This document shows, in pieces, positions 45,948 through 55,590 of a stretch of DNA of 64,000 nucleotides. The first letter of the stretch is position 1; every line of letters starts with the position of its first letter. The notes beneath the pieces are model-generated. The model was given only the letters and a program-made list of their open reading frames with translations. It was not told the origin of the DNA and made no database searches. Position numbers and translations under genes: made by a program. The stretch is taken from assembly GCF_002741985.1 (NCBI RefSeq), contig NZ_APHW01000101.1, forward strand, positions 62,001-126,000, given 5' to 3'. The stretch is from Vibrio rotiferianus CAIM 577 = LMG 21460. Its GTDB lineage: Bacteria > Pseudomonadota > Gammaproteobacteria > Enterobacterales > Vibrionaceae.

Positions 45948-47165
45948 ATGAAAAGAGAAACAACAATTGAAAATCTCCAAGAGTTAGCAGAACTTACGCA
46001 ACAAGTTCAAGCTGACCGTATTGAGATTGTTTTGGAAGAGCGTAGTGACAACTACTTCCCACCAATGTCTAAGGCAATGATGGAAACCCGTTCAGGTTTG
46101 ACTCGCCGTAAGCTGGATGATGCTATCGGTAAGATGGAAGCGGAAGGTCATCAATTCACAAAGAATAATGCCAACCATTATTCAATTACGCTTGAAGAAG
46201 CACACATGCTAATGGATGCGGCAGAAGTGCCAAAATTCCACGAACGCAAAAAGAATTCTGAGAATAAACCCTGGATCATCAACGTACAAAACCAAAAGGG
46301 TGGTACGGGTAAATCGATGACAGCGGTTCACTTAGCGGCGTGTCTGGCACTAAACCTAGATAAACGCTATCGTATCTGTTTGATTGACCTTGACCCTCAA
46401 GGCTCTCTGCGTCTGTTCTTGAACCCACAAATCAGTGTGGCTGAGCACGACAACATCTACTCAGCGGTTGATATCATGCTTGGCAACGTTCCTGACGGCG
46501 TTGAAATCGATCGTGAATTCCTACATAAGAACGTGCTGTTGCCGACGCAATACCCGAACTTGAAGTCAATTTCAGCGTTCCCAGAAGATGCAATGTTCAA
46601 CGCTGAAGCGTGGCAGACTCTGTCTGAAGACCCATCACTAGACATCGTTCGTCTTTTGAAAGAGCAGTTGATTGATAAAATCGCGAATGATTTCGACGTG
46701 ATTATGATTGATACAGGTCCACACGTTGACCCGCTGGTTTGGAATGCAATGTTTGCTTCAAACGCGCTATTGATTCCTTGTGCAGCTAAGCGTCTTGATT
46801 GGGCTTCAACAGTAAACTTCTTCCAACACCTACCTACGGTTTATGAGATGTTCCCTGAAGATTGGAATGGTCTCGAGTTTGTCCGTCTGATGCCAACCAT
46901 GTTTGAAGACGACAATAAGAAGCAAGTTTCTGTTCTAACTGAAATGAACTATCTTTTGGGTGACCAAGTTATGATGGCAACCATTCCTCGTAGTCGAGCA
47001 TTCGAAACCTGTGCTGACACCTACAGTACTGTGTTTGACTTGACCGTAGGCGACTTCGAAGGTGGTAAGAAAACACTCGCAACGGCACAAGATGCGGTTC
47101 ATAAGAGTGCATTAGAACTAGAGCGCGTACTGCACTCTAACTGGCCGTCATTAAATCAGGGGTAA
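45948..47165 (+). CDS. parA2: Chromosome II partition ATPase ParA2
   Basis: 405 residues, a Walker-type partition ATPase with an N-terminal DNA-binding extension (residues ~1-110). The deviant Walker A is QKGGTGKSMTAVHLA, with DLDPQGSLRLFL and IDTGPHVDP following. ParA2 polymerises on DNA with ATP and positions the chromosome II origin with ParB2. The extension suggests that it also represses its own operon, as in type Ia partition systems. parB2 follows after 7 bases. Confidence 0.97.
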   Translation: MKRETTIENLQELAELTQQVQADRIEIVLEERSDNYFPPMSKAMMETRSGLTRRKLDDAIGKMEAEGHQFTKNNANHYSITLEEAHMLMDAAEVPKFHERKKNSENKPWIINVQNQKGGTGKSMTAVHLAACLALNLDKRYRICLIDLDPQGSLRLFLNPQISVAEHDNIYSAVDIMLGNVPDGVEIDREFLHKNVLLPTQYPNLKSISAFPEDAMFNAEAWQTLSEDPSLDIVRLLKEQLIDKIANDFDVIMIDTGPHVDPLVWNAMFASNALLIPCAAKRLDWASTVNFFQHLPTVYEMFPEDWNGLEFVRLMPTMFEDDNKKQVSVLTEMNYLLGDQVMMATIPRSRAFETCADTYSTVFDLTVGDFEGGKKTLATAQDAVHKSALELERVLHSNWPSLNQG

Positions 47166-47172
47166 TGAATAA

Positions 47173-48147
47173 ATGGCATTGAAAACGTCTGAATTAAACG
47201 CGAAATTATTTGGTAAAACCAATAAGCGTCGTGTTGCGACACCTCAAGAAGCGCAAACGGCGGCAAAAGATAAAGCACAAACGATCGAACTTGCCGTTGC
47301 GGGTGAGAACACAGTTCAGTTTGAATTGGTTCGTATCCCAGCAGATAAAGTTGCATCAGATACCACGGTATTTGCAGATAATGCACGTGAGCAGTCCTTC
47401 TTAAACGAACATGCGCTGTCGGATGTTTTGGTCACATTGAAAGAGCGTGGCCAGCAGTATCCCGCGGTTGGTCGTCGTACTCAAGAAGGAAAGATTGAAG
47501 TTCTTGATGGTAGCCGTCGACGTATGTCTTGTATCTTGGCTGAACAAGACTTCTTGGTTTACGTTGCTGATGGTATCAACACCGATCATGCTAAGTTCCT
47601 TTCTGATGTAGCGAACGCGCACAAACCTCTGTCTCTCTACGAAAAAGGTAAAGAGATGCAGGCGAAGCTCGAAAGCGGTGAAGCAGAAGACCAGAAAGCG
47701 CTAGCTAAAATGTTCCAGTGTAGTGAAGCCTTAGTGAGCGGTGCATTAAAAGCGGCTGCTCTGCCTCTAGAACTATTGCAAGCTTACCCAAATGTAGGTG
47801 ACTTAGGTCGACCAACTATCGTGAAACTGCATAAGCAATTTTCGTCATTGACGGGTGAACAGCAGCAAAATCTATTGGATAAGTGCCGCACGTCCGAAGG
47901 CTACTTGTGGCAGCGAAGCACGGCTCAAGGCGTGGCTCGCTTAACGAAAGAAGTGACAGAAAGCATTGAAAGTTGGATTGTAGAATTAGCACCTGCGAAG
48001 CCGACTAAGAAAGCTGAAAAAGTCGACCTTGTTAAAGGTCGTGCAAGCTACAGCCGCAAAGGTAACAACCTTGCTCTTAACTTGAAGAAAGTTGACGACA
48101 GCTTGATGGACGAGATTCTAGCTTTCGTTGAGAGCAAAATGAAGTAA
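47173..48147 (+). CDS. parB2: Chromosome II centromere-binding protein ParB2
   Basis: 324 residues. The ParB/Srx-type N-terminal domain includes LDGSRRRMSCILAEQDFLVY with the GSRR box. A helix-turn-helix (LAKMFQCSEALVSGALKAAA) for parS binding and a C-terminal dimerisation part follow. It binds the parS2 palindromes around the origin. It is the second gene of the parA2 operon, ended by a terminator. Confidence 0.97.
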   Translation: MALKTSELNAKLFGKTNKRRVATPQEAQTAAKDKAQTIELAVAGENTVQFELVRIPADKVASDTTVFADNAREQSFLNEHALSDVLVTLKERGQQYPAVGRRTQEGKIEVLDGSRRRMSCILAEQDFLVYVADGINTDHAKFLSDVANAHKPLSLYEKGKEMQAKLESGEAEDQKALAKMFQCSEALVSGALKAAALPLELLQAYPNVGDLGRPTIVKLHKQFSSLTGEQQQNLLDKCRTSEGYLWQRSTAQGVARLTKEVTESIESWIVELAPAKPTKKAEKVDLVKGRASYSRKGNNLALNLKKVDDSLMDEILAFVESKMK

Positions 48148-48162
48148 ATCTCTTCTTCTTTG

Positions 48163-48186
48163 AAACCGCCTTCGGGCGGTTTTTTT
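48163..48186 (+). terminator. Terminator of parA2-parB2
   Basis: Stem AACCGCC / GGCGGTT with a TTCG-type loop and a T-run, just after the parB2 stop. Confidence 0.9.
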
Positions 48187-48262
48187 ATGTCTGTAATTTG
48201 GCAAAGTCTCCATGCATCGAGATGTGATAACATGGCGTCGGTTTAATACTCGGATATACCTA

Positions 48263-50287
48263 ATGCTCGCTCAATCTGAATTCCTTTCTCAACTTCAAAC
48301 TCAATCTCATGATACGTTTCAACGTCGTGGCGTGGCTATCTATGGTGAACCCGAATGGCAAGATGCGCTAATTACTGACTTTTACAAACATCAATCGAAT
48401 CAGACCTGGTTCTGTGTCGGTGATTGTTCTCTTGAAGGGGCTTTTTGTGTCTCTGGCAAACAAGGCAATATGCTGCTTGGTCGTGAGTGCGATGTTTTAT
48501 TGTTTGATGCGAGAAGCGGAGTCGATGCCAACAGTTTTACCGCTGCTCTTGGTGCTTTGGTTGGCGGTGGATTGCTGCTTGTTATCGCCAATAAACCAGA
48601 GCATCCAAGCGAAGCTGATTTGTGGATGCAAATGCATTGGCAAAAACTAACTGTGATAGACCAGAGCCGTCCGTTGCCGAAGTTATCGAGTGTGCAATCT
48701 GGTGCGAAGGAAAACCAGTTCGAGCAACAAATAGAAGCGGTAGCTTTGGTTGAGAAAGTTGTAACTGGACATCGCAAGCGTCCATTGGTGCTGACTGCTG
48801 ACCGTGGTCGAGGTAAAACCAGCGCTTTAGGTATTGCTTGCGCGGAATTACTTGAACGAAAGGCAATGCGTATTTTGGTTACTGCGCCAAACATTAAAGC
48901 AGTTGAACCTGTTTATCAGCATGCTTTGCGATTGCTTTCAACCGTACAACGAGTTAAGAAAGACCGATTGGAAGCAGGGCAAGGGTACATCCAATTTATT
49001 GCCCCCGACGAGTTACTTTCTTCTTTACCAGATTGTGATTTACTGCTGGTCGATGAAGCCGCAGCGATCCCTGTGCCAATGCTCAAGCAAATCACGGAAC
49101 ATTATCATCGTTTGGTCTTTTCGAGCACGATACATGGCTATGAAGGGTGTGGTCGAGGGTTTACGCTTAAGTTTGTTGAATGGTTGAAAGAACAAAGACC
49201 GGGAATGAAGAGTCACCATCTTCAACAGCCTATCCGTTGGAGCGCCAATGACAAACTAGAGACATGGTTATATGAGGCGTTTCTTTTGAACGCTGAGCTT
49301 GAACCGATTAATGTGGCTGAGATTGGCGAGATTACATTGGTCAATCTCCGTAAGTCAGAATTGATTTCTAATCCTTCCGTGTTGAATACATGTTTCGCAC
49401 TATTGGTTAATGCGCACTATCAAACGTCTCCTAGCGATTTACTGCATTTATTGCAAGATGAATGTAGCCAAATTTACGTTGCTCTACATAACAGTGATGT
49501 GGTCGGTGTGATGATGACAGTGGAAGAGGGCAATCTTGATGAGAACCTAGTTAAAGAGATTCAACTCGGTAGACGCCGTCCCAAAGGGCATTTGGCTCCA
49601 GTTAGCATTATTAATCAACTCGGGTATCCAGAAGTTGGGGCGCTTTCTACCCTTCGTGTGATGAGAATTGCTGTTCATCCCGAGTTTCAAGGGCAAGGTA
49701 TTGGCCAGCAGATGCTGGCAAAACTGGAAGAGGATGCTCCATCTCATATCTCTTATCTTTCCACCAGCTTTGGAGCGACGTCTGAGTTGATTCGGTTCTG
49801 GCAACGTTCTGGTTTTGACGCCATTCGCCTCGGAACTATGCGTGATGCTGCAAGTGGTTGCTATTCACTTTTGATGATTCGTCAGTGCAGTCCCCAACCT
49901 TATCAAGGCTGGATTGAGGAGGCCAAAGCTCTATTCGAAGAACTTATTTCGTTGAGCGCTTCTTCAATTTATCCTCGATTAGAACCTTCTTTAATCCGTA
50001 GTTTGTTTTTTCTGCCAATGGAAGTATCTCCATTGAATCAAACAAAGCTATCTCTGATCGAGCATTATGCTTGCGGAGGAAATAGTTTTGAATCTGTCTC
50101 TGTATGGCTTCAACAATGGCTTTGGCAAAATGGCCTCGATGAAGTGTCTGATTTGATGATCAGTAAGCTGCTGTTAAATCAAGACTGGAGTCAGTGTGCA
50201 AGACAATACGGGCTATTGGGGCGAAAACAAGTAGAGTCGACACTTCGTTCTGAGCTACAAGTTATGCTGGCAAAATTTACAGTGTAA
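48263..50287 (+). CDS. tmcA: tRNA(Met) cytidine acetyltransferase TmcA
   Basis: 674 residues from ATG at 48263 (MLAQSEFLSQLQ), close to E. coli TmcA (671); an in-frame start 17 codons earlier is less likely. It acetylates the wobble cytidine (ac4C34) of elongator tRNA(Met). An N-terminal domain precedes an RNA helicase module (LTADRGRGKTSALG, LLLVDEAAAIPVP) and a GNAT acetyltransferase module (RIAVHPEFQGQGIGQQML). Its last codons overlap a parS2 site, so the stop lies inside the palindrome. Confidence 0.95.
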   Translation: MLAQSEFLSQLQTQSHDTFQRRGVAIYGEPEWQDALITDFYKHQSNQTWFCVGDCSLEGAFCVSGKQGNMLLGRECDVLLFDARSGVDANSFTAALGALVGGGLLLVIANKPEHPSEADLWMQMHWQKLTVIDQSRPLPKLSSVQSGAKENQFEQQIEAVALVEKVVTGHRKRPLVLTADRGRGKTSALGIACAELLERKAMRILVTAPNIKAVEPVYQHALRLLSTVQRVKKDRLEAGQGYIQFIAPDELLSSLPDCDLLLVDEAAAIPVPMLKQITEHYHRLVFSSTIHGYEGCGRGFTLKFVEWLKEQRPGMKSHHLQQPIRWSANDKLETWLYEAFLLNAELEPINVAEIGEITLVNLRKSELISNPSVLNTCFALLVNAHYQTSPSDLLHLLQDECSQIYVALHNSDVVGVMMTVEEGNLDENLVKEIQLGRRRPKGHLAPVSIINQLGYPEVGALSTLRVMRIAVHPEFQGQGIGQQMLAKLEEDAPSHISYLSTSFGATSELIRFWQRSGFDAIRLGTMRDAASGCYSLLMIRQCSPQPYQGWIEEAKALFEELISLSASSIYPRLEPSLIRSLFFLPMEVSPLNQTKLSLIEHYACGGNSFESVSVWLQQWLWQNGLDEVSDLMISKLLLNQDWSQCARQYGLLGRKQVESTLRSELQVMLAKFTV

Positions 50288-50289
50288 AG
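50275..50289. other. parS2-like site overlapping the tmcA stop
   Basis: ATTTACAGTGTAAAG; the tmcA stop TAA is part of the palindrome. Confidence 0.88.
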
Positions 50290-50305
50290 TAAAGGGGGCT
50301 ATTAA

Positions 50306-50320
50306 ATTTACACTGTAAAC
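50306..50320. other. parS2-like site
   Basis: ATTTACACTGTAAAC, full consensus match, 31 bases from the preceding site. Confidence 0.88.
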
Positions 50321-50360
50321 GGTATTTCAGTACTCCACCGCTGACGACTAGCCACGTTGA

Positions 50361-50375
50361 TTTTACACTGTAAAT
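50361..50375. other. parS2-like site
   Basis: TTTTACACTGTAAAT, full consensus match, in the gene-free region after tmcA. Confidence 0.88.
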
Positions 50376-50443
50376 CCAAACAAACTACTTAGGGCTCCTA
50401 CTATCGCTATGGCCCCAAAAATTCTCCGTTGATGCAGAACCAA

Positions 50444-50458
50444 ATTTACAGTGTAAAC
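50444..50458. other. parS2-like site
   Basis: ATTTACAGTGTAAAC, full consensus match, in the gene-free region after tmcA. Confidence 0.88.
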
Positions 50459-51002
50459 GACCGAAAGGACTAATCGGACGGTCAAAACGGTACGCAAGTC
50501 TATGCTGTTAGAGTTCGCTCGTAAGTCGCTTTGCAAGTAATGTTCAAAGGGAAGGGGAGTGGGCTGTAGACTAGTTAGATGCGGCTTAGGCGCATATGGC
50601 TATCATCTTTTAAATACATAGGCGAAGTGCATTACGCTCAGCTCTGAACTTAAAAACAAGTCATCTTCATACCCCAACTCAAAATAGATTAAAACTTTCC
50701 ACAATTGATCATCGCATGTCTCTTCCGGCTATGAGGTCCTAGCACCCGATTGGAATGTCACCGCTACGATAAACCTTGATGAACTGAACTGCTATGCAGA
50801 CTGATTTTCTCCATTCTTTGGTTAGACTCGGCAATGAAAGTCAGCATTTGAGCTATAACCGAAAGAACCTCCTATCAACTTATTATAGCCAGTTTAAGTA
50901 AACTTAAAATGAAAAGTTTTTGCAACGGCGATTACCGTTGAGCTCAATGAGAGATAATGTAAAAGAGCAACGATGCAAAGATGTTGGAAAAATCGTGAAG
51001 AG

Positions 51003-51017
51003 ATTTACAGTGTAAAA
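51003..51017. other. parS2-like site
   Basis: ATTTACAGTGTAAAA, full consensus match, near the right end of the gene-free region. Confidence 0.88.
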
Positions 51018-51171
51018 CGCAGTTCATAATAGTTTGCTGGCCTTAATACACGCTTACAAATCAGTGTTCACTCCTTTAGTGATGTGAGCCCGATTCTTGA
51101 TGTTGAGAGTTTTGTTCCAAAAACGATTTTAGATAGACTGAAGCAGTAAATGTTTAGCTGGTGTGGCTGAT

Positions 51172-52848
51172 ATGTGGAAGCTCTGTCTTAAATGGTCTGA
51201 AGACCAAAAGAAGATTATTGCTCACATTCCCGGGGATGTAGATCTGGGTGGTGAGCTAAATCAAAAGGAATTGCCTGAGCAACTTGCTGAGATGGATGCA
51301 AGCAAGTTGTTTGTCGATGAAGCCGAAGTTGTGCGCTTTATTAATTGTGCTAGGGAGAGAAAAGCTGAAGCTTATGATGGCATCATCATTGCTGAATTAC
51401 GTAATGCTGAAGTCTCGGTCGAACTTAGCAACAATGACATGCTAGCGAGCATGTGTGTTGTAGGCGCACATGGAGGTCGCGGCTTGCGTGGTCCCGAGAT
51501 AGTGCAAGCGTTGGCAAATGCTAAGGTATCTAAAGGCATCAATAAATTGGCGCTAAAGAAAGTCATGGTAGTCAGCTCGCAACTCAAACCTGGGGAAACT
51601 TTTGTCCAACCTGTTGCGGTTGGTAAGCAGCCCATAAAAGGCAAAGACGCCATATTTACGCCGTTAGTTAAAGATATATCCAAGCGTGTACTCAAGCCCA
51701 AGCAAGCTAATTCAGACAGCGATAAGATTGATTTAAAAAATCTGGGTGAAACCATTACGGTTGATGCGGGTGATGAGGTTATGCGTCGGACTCCAGCAAC
51801 GAAAGGGACGCCAGGATTTACTGTTCAAGGGAAAATAATCCCCCCACAGGCAGGTAAGGATAGCCCAATCAAGCCAGGTAAAGGCACTGAAATAGCAAAA
51901 CATGATCCTAACTTGTTGCTGGCAACGGTCTCTGGCATGCCAATGATCAAAGAAAAAACCATCGAGGTAGACAATGCATTGTGTCTTAATGGCGTTGGCG
52001 TTAATACTGGGCACGTGAAGTTTAAAGGAAATGTGTTTATTTCTGGTGATATTGAGTCTGGTATGATTGTAAAAGCGACAGGCTCTGTCACCGTCGGTGG
52101 GTTTATCGAGTCGGCAGATGTGCAAGCACAAGGTGACATTGAAGTAGGTAAAGGCATTATTGGTCATACCGTGCCCGATGGTGAACCCAAGAGTTGCCAT
52201 GTCAAAAGCAAGGGGTCGATCAAGGCTAACTACGCTCAGTTTAGTGAACTTCAATCTGGCCAAGATATTGAGCTTGCCGTACACAGCATGAATAATGATA
52301 TTAAATGCGGCCATAATCTCACCGTCTTGGATGCTTCTGGGCGCAATGGAACCTTAAGTGGTGGGGTTGCAAAAGTAGGCGACAAGGTAAAATGTTTGCA
52401 GCTTGGTGTTGAGGGGGATACGGCTACAAAAGTGGAAGCCTTTGCTCGCTACACGGCATACAAAGAAAAAATCAGCTCGTTAAAAGAGGAATACAAACTC
52501 GCTCAAGAAGGTACGATGGAAGTCATTCGTAAGGAACTTGAATTTAAGAAGCGCCCAAAAGCGGAACGAACGGATGAGGAGCAAGCTCAAATTGATGGTC
52601 TAAAAGAGCGCAATAATAAGCATCTTGAAGACGTCAAATCTAAACTCAATACGTTAGAAACTGATTTCGAAGTTCTGCTAGAAGAAAATGTTGTAGAAGC
52701 CACTGAGCGAGTTTTTACGCGCGTAACGGTTCAGTTTGGTGATGAGCAAGTGATCACGAAGCGCACACATGGAGGCTGCGTTTTTAGCTTCAATCAGTAC
52801 GAGATCAAAGTTGCAGCCAACCTAGAAGAGGAAGACGTCGCAGTATAA
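51172..52848 (+). CDS. FapA/DUF342-family protein
   Basis: About 558 residues from ATG at 51172 (MWKLCLKWSEDQKK); a GTG three codons earlier is an alternative. The central part is a beta-helix typical of DUF342/FapA (VTVDAGDEVMRRTPATKGTP, GFTVQGKIIPP, then SGDIESGMIVKATGSVTVGG). A coiled coil follows (~420-510, EKISSLKEEYKLAQEGTMEV). Vibrio FapA has been linked to glucose-dependent control of flagellar polarity and adhesion through the phosphotransferase system. Whether this is that FapA or a paralogue is unclear. A terminator follows. Confidence 0.87.
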   Translation: MWKLCLKWSEDQKKIIAHIPGDVDLGGELNQKELPEQLAEMDASKLFVDEAEVVRFINCARERKAEAYDGIIIAELRNAEVSVELSNNDMLASMCVVGAHGGRGLRGPEIVQALANAKVSKGINKLALKKVMVVSSQLKPGETFVQPVAVGKQPIKGKDAIFTPLVKDISKRVLKPKQANSDSDKIDLKNLGETITVDAGDEVMRRTPATKGTPGFTVQGKIIPPQAGKDSPIKPGKGTEIAKHDPNLLLATVSGMPMIKEKTIEVDNALCLNGVGVNTGHVKFKGNVFISGDIESGMIVKATGSVTVGGFIESADVQAQGDIEVGKGIIGHTVPDGEPKSCHVKSKGSIKANYAQFSELQSGQDIELAVHSMNNDIKCGHNLTVLDASGRNGTLSGGVAKVGDKVKCLQLGVEGDTATKVEAFARYTAYKEKISSLKEEYKLAQEGTMEVIRKELEFKKRPKAERTDEEQAQIDGLKERNNKHLEDVKSKLNTLETDFEVLLEENVVEATERVFTRVTVQFGDEQVITKRTHGGCVFSFNQYEIKVAANLEEEDVAV

Positions 52849-52891
52849 ATTGTCGTCGCTCATTCAGCTTTAGGATTAGAGTAAAAAACAC

Positions 52892-52914
52892 TTAGCCCAG
52901 TTCAGAACTGGGCT
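52892..52914 (+). terminator. Terminator after the DUF342 gene
   Basis: Stem TAGCCCAGTT / AACTGGGCTA followed by TTTTAT. The 255 bases to the next gene show no further feature. Confidence 0.8.
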
Positions 52915-53169
52915 ATTTTATATCGTATACCCAGGTGCGATTTAAACGTCTCGCGGGCTTAAATAAAAAATCGGCAGAAAAGCAAGCAAACCAAGGCCCT
53001 TATTATTTGCAAAGGGAACCCTTTGGAAGCGTGTCATTACTCCGATTACGGTTTCAAATAACTTGGTAAGAGCTCGCTACAACACAGTGTTGTTTTACTT
53101 GAACTTGAGCCAGTGGCGACGCTCTGAATACTGCATCTGAAAGCTACTTGGGTTTAGCTGCCGACTTCT

Positions 53170-53829
53170 CTAACGTGACTGTATATGCTCAGCGTAGTAG
53201 TTAGCGAGCTTTTCTATATCACCGCTGCACATAATTTTCATCGCTTGTTTGATGTTCTCTAAAGGCCAGTCCCACCATTTTATTTCGAGTAGTGATCCAA
53301 TTGCACCCTCATCAAACCTTTTTCGGACGACATGGTTGTTTGCAACCACAATCGAATAAGGTGCCACATCTTTTGTGATGACAGCTCGTGCACCAATGAC
53401 CGCACCATCACCGACAGTTACTCCTGGCATTATCATTGCCTCCGTGCCAATCCAGACATCGTTGCCAATAACGGTATCGCCGGCACGCTCAAAGCCGCTT
53501 TGTGCCCCATCGCCAAACTCTTCTGGGGAAAAGGGAAACGTGGAAATCCAATCAATACGATGCCCCTGATTACCCGCCATCATAAAAGTCGCGCCAGAGG
53601 CAATTGAACAAAATTTGCCAATGATCAGTTTATCGACTTCTCCATATGCGCCGTTTTGCCACTCTTGTTGCGTCACGCTGTCGCCCATCAAATAACGAAC
53701 AGCCTGATCTTCGAAGGTTTTCCCGTGATAAAACCCCGAATAGTAGCTGTAATCCCCAACTTCGATATTTGGATTAGTTACGTGATCTTTTATGACTTGG
53801 CCAGTCAACCAAGTTTCAAAAGCGTTCAT
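53170..53829 (-). CDS. catB: CatB-type chloramphenicol acetyltransferase
   Basis: 219 residues of left-handed beta-helix acetyltransferase. It is close in pattern to classic type-B chloramphenicol acetyltransferases: VGDYSYYSGFYHGKTFEDQA, FMMAGNQGHRIDWISTFPF with the catalytic His, DTVIGNDVWIGTEAMIMPGV and a C-terminal WWDWPLENIKQAMKIMCSGD. GGAGAA precedes the ATG. It is divergent from a LysR-family regulator. Vibrio carry chromosomal CatB relatives; resistance cannot be assumed without testing. A short copy of its 3' part recurs at 55311. Confidence 0.92.
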   Translation of the reverse strand: MNAFETWLTGQVIKDHVTNPNIEVGDYSYYSGFYHGKTFEDQAVRYLMGDSVTQQEWQNGAYGEVDKLIIGKFCSIASGATFMMAGNQGHRIDWISTFPFSPEEFGDGAQSGFERAGDTVIGNDVWIGTEAMIMPGVTVGDGAVIGARAVITKDVAPYSIVVANNHVVRKRFDEGAIGSLLEIKWWDWPLENIKQAMKIMCSGDIEKLANYYAEHIQSR

Positions 53830-53921
53830 CTGTATTCTCCATGCAAAAATTTAAGTTGTGCGAAGTGTAGAGCCTTTCTATTATTTCAAGTAGATTGATT
53901 TTAGAGATTCATAATTACCAT

Positions 53922-54821
53922 ATGGAAATAAACTGGCTCAGTTACGTACCGATTTACATTGCATTGTGTGAAGAGAAAAGTATTGCTGGTGCTGCTAAGA
54001 AGCTGCGCTGTTCCAATGCACATGTTAGTCGTCAGCTCAGACAGTTGGAGGCAATACTCTCTGTTCAGCTTATCCAACGAACCACGCGACAATTTAACCT
54101 TACTTCCGATGGGCAGCGTTTCTATCACCAAGTGAAAGGCTTAATGGAAAACGTGGAACAGATTAATGAACAAGTGAAGGAAAGCGATAAGGTTGCTGGG
54201 CATTTACGTATTGCTGCTTCTGCCTCATTTGGTGCCGAGTTACTCAACCCTTCATTAATCGCATTTCGTCAGCGATTCCCCGACGTAACGTTTGAGGTGA
54301 TTTTCACTGAAACACCGCTCGATTTGATTGAGTCTGGATTTGATCTTGCGTTCTTTTTTACCGACTCTCCCCCTGAAGGGTATGTCGGACATCATCTGCG
54401 CTCTTTACACTGTAAACCATTCGCGAGCAAAGCGTATCTAGCTACAAAACCATCACCAAGCACGCCAGAAGATTTGCATCTTTTAGAACACATTACCTAT
54501 CGCAATGCTGAATTGAATTTGGATACATGGCACTTTCATCACCAGCAAAATCAACAAAACATCAAGGTCACGTTATCCAGCGTGCTGTGCTTTAATCTTG
54601 TCCAATCGATGCTTGATGCGACAGTAGCTGGTTGCGGTGTCGCGATGCTGGATGAGTTTGCACTGGAAAAACTGAGTCCCCAAGAGCGAGCGCAACTTGT
54701 CAATTTACTCCCCGATTGGCACACAAACGCGATACTTCCGCTCTATCTGCTATACCCTAAACGTGAACATCTACCGAAACGGACACGAGCATTTATTGAG
54801 TTTTTAAAAAACAACAGATGA
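53922..54821 (+). CDS. LysR-family transcriptional regulator
   Basis: 299 residues from ATG at 53922 (MEINWLSYVPIYIALCEEKS). The helix-turn-helix is SIAGAAKKLRCSNAHVSRQL, with a LysR co-inducer domain after it. Divergent from catB by 92 bases, which may mean it controls that gene. A parS2 site lies inside its frame. Confidence 0.92.
   Translation: MEINWLSYVPIYIALCEEKSIAGAAKKLRCSNAHVSRQLRQLEAILSVQLIQRTTRQFNLTSDGQRFYHQVKGLMENVEQINEQVKESDKVAGHLRIAASASFGAELLNPSLIAFRQRFPDVTFEVIFTETPLDLIESGFDLAFFFTDSPPEGYVGHHLRSLHCKPFASKAYLATKPSPSTPEDLHLLEHITYRNAELNLDTWHFHHQQNQQNIKVTLSSVLCFNLVQSMLDATVAGCGVAMLDEFALEKLSPQERAQLVNLLPDWHTNAILPLYLLYPKREHLPKRTRAFIEFLKNNR
54403..54417. other. parS2-like site inside the LysR gene
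   Basis: CTTTACACTGTAAAC, a full match to the consensus, in coding sequence. Confidence 0.8.
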
Positions 54822-54892
54822 TTTGGTAGTTTTTATTCAATAACAACCTATTGTGGTAACAATGGCCTTGTGAACGCTGGTTCTTATGTTCC

Positions 54893-55204
54893 AACTACGT
54901 TGAAGACAGTGCATTAATCGGCTATCTAGGCAAGCATGTAGAGGCTTCGCAAGCAAACCTTATGGTTGGCTATGAGAGCATGAGCGGTTGGCGAATTTTG
55001 GGTGGTTTAGCTGCTACTGATACGGAAGCGACCGTGTACAACGCATACACATCAGTCAGTGACTCAGATTCTTCGACTGGTTTCGCTGTGCAAGGTGGTT
55101 ACGTGTTCCAAAATGGAATTACGTTGGATGCTCAAATTTCAGTTGTAGATTTTGCAGGTATCGATGCAACAACTTCTAATCTTCTAGTTGGCTACAAGTT
55201 CTAA
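54893..55204 (+). pseudogene. C-terminal remnant of an outer-membrane barrel protein
   Basis: An open frame reads NYVEDSALIGYLGKHVEASQ ... LMVGYESMSGWRILGGLAAT ... LLVGYKF and stops. The strand-like pattern and the terminal YKF fit an outer-membrane barrel, but there is no signal peptide, no start with a ribosome site and about half the protein is missing. An ATG at 54962 could start an 80-residue peptide, but this is probably a decayed 3' end. Confidence 0.6.
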
Positions 55205-55590
55205 TTCTTATTGGGGACATGAATTTTGTGTCCCCTGTGACTTTTCTGTTATTCGCATGCAACAGCAAACCGACTTCTTAATGGGAATTAAAGGTCTGGT
55301 TGGTGCCGCGCATAATTTTCATCGCTTGTTTGATGCTCTCTAAAGGCAGCCGTATTGGTGTTAGATACTTACCAACGCTTATTGAACTGTTTTTTAAAGT
55401 AATGAAACCAAACTAAGACCATTAGAAAAGTGTTAAAAATCAGTTGTTCAGTAGATTTTTTCTACCATGAATATTAAATCAGGCTCTCATTTCTCTTATA
55501 AAACATAGAATTGGAGGTGCGCAGCTATTTGCGCTTTAGTATCGTCATAAGACCGAATCAATTTGCGTGATTTATGAGAGGTTGGCGAGC
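55205..55590. other. Gene-free decayed patch
   Basis: About 390 bases with no supported gene; it contains the catB-derived repeat and AT-rich sequence. No terminator or promoter could be placed with confidence. Confidence 0.4.
55311..55347 (-). repeat. Short copy of the catB 3' region
   Basis: Thirty-seven bases match 53230-53266, inside catB, at 36 positions in the same orientation. The flanks do not match. Together with the barrel remnant it marks a patch of broken genes. Confidence 0.8.

Larger units (their letters stand above)
50288..51171. other. Gene-free parS2 centromere region
   Basis: About 880 bases without a supported gene on either strand. The left 170 bases hold three of the five clustered parS2 sites, and a fourth overlaps the tmcA stop at its edge; the fifth lies at 51003. 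The remaining sequence shows no clear RNA gene or terminator. The fapA promoter must be at its right end. Confidence 0.6.

Noticed and set aside
51733..52314. Minus-strand frame of 193 codons
   Set aside because: Antisense to the DUF342 gene, with no domain features.
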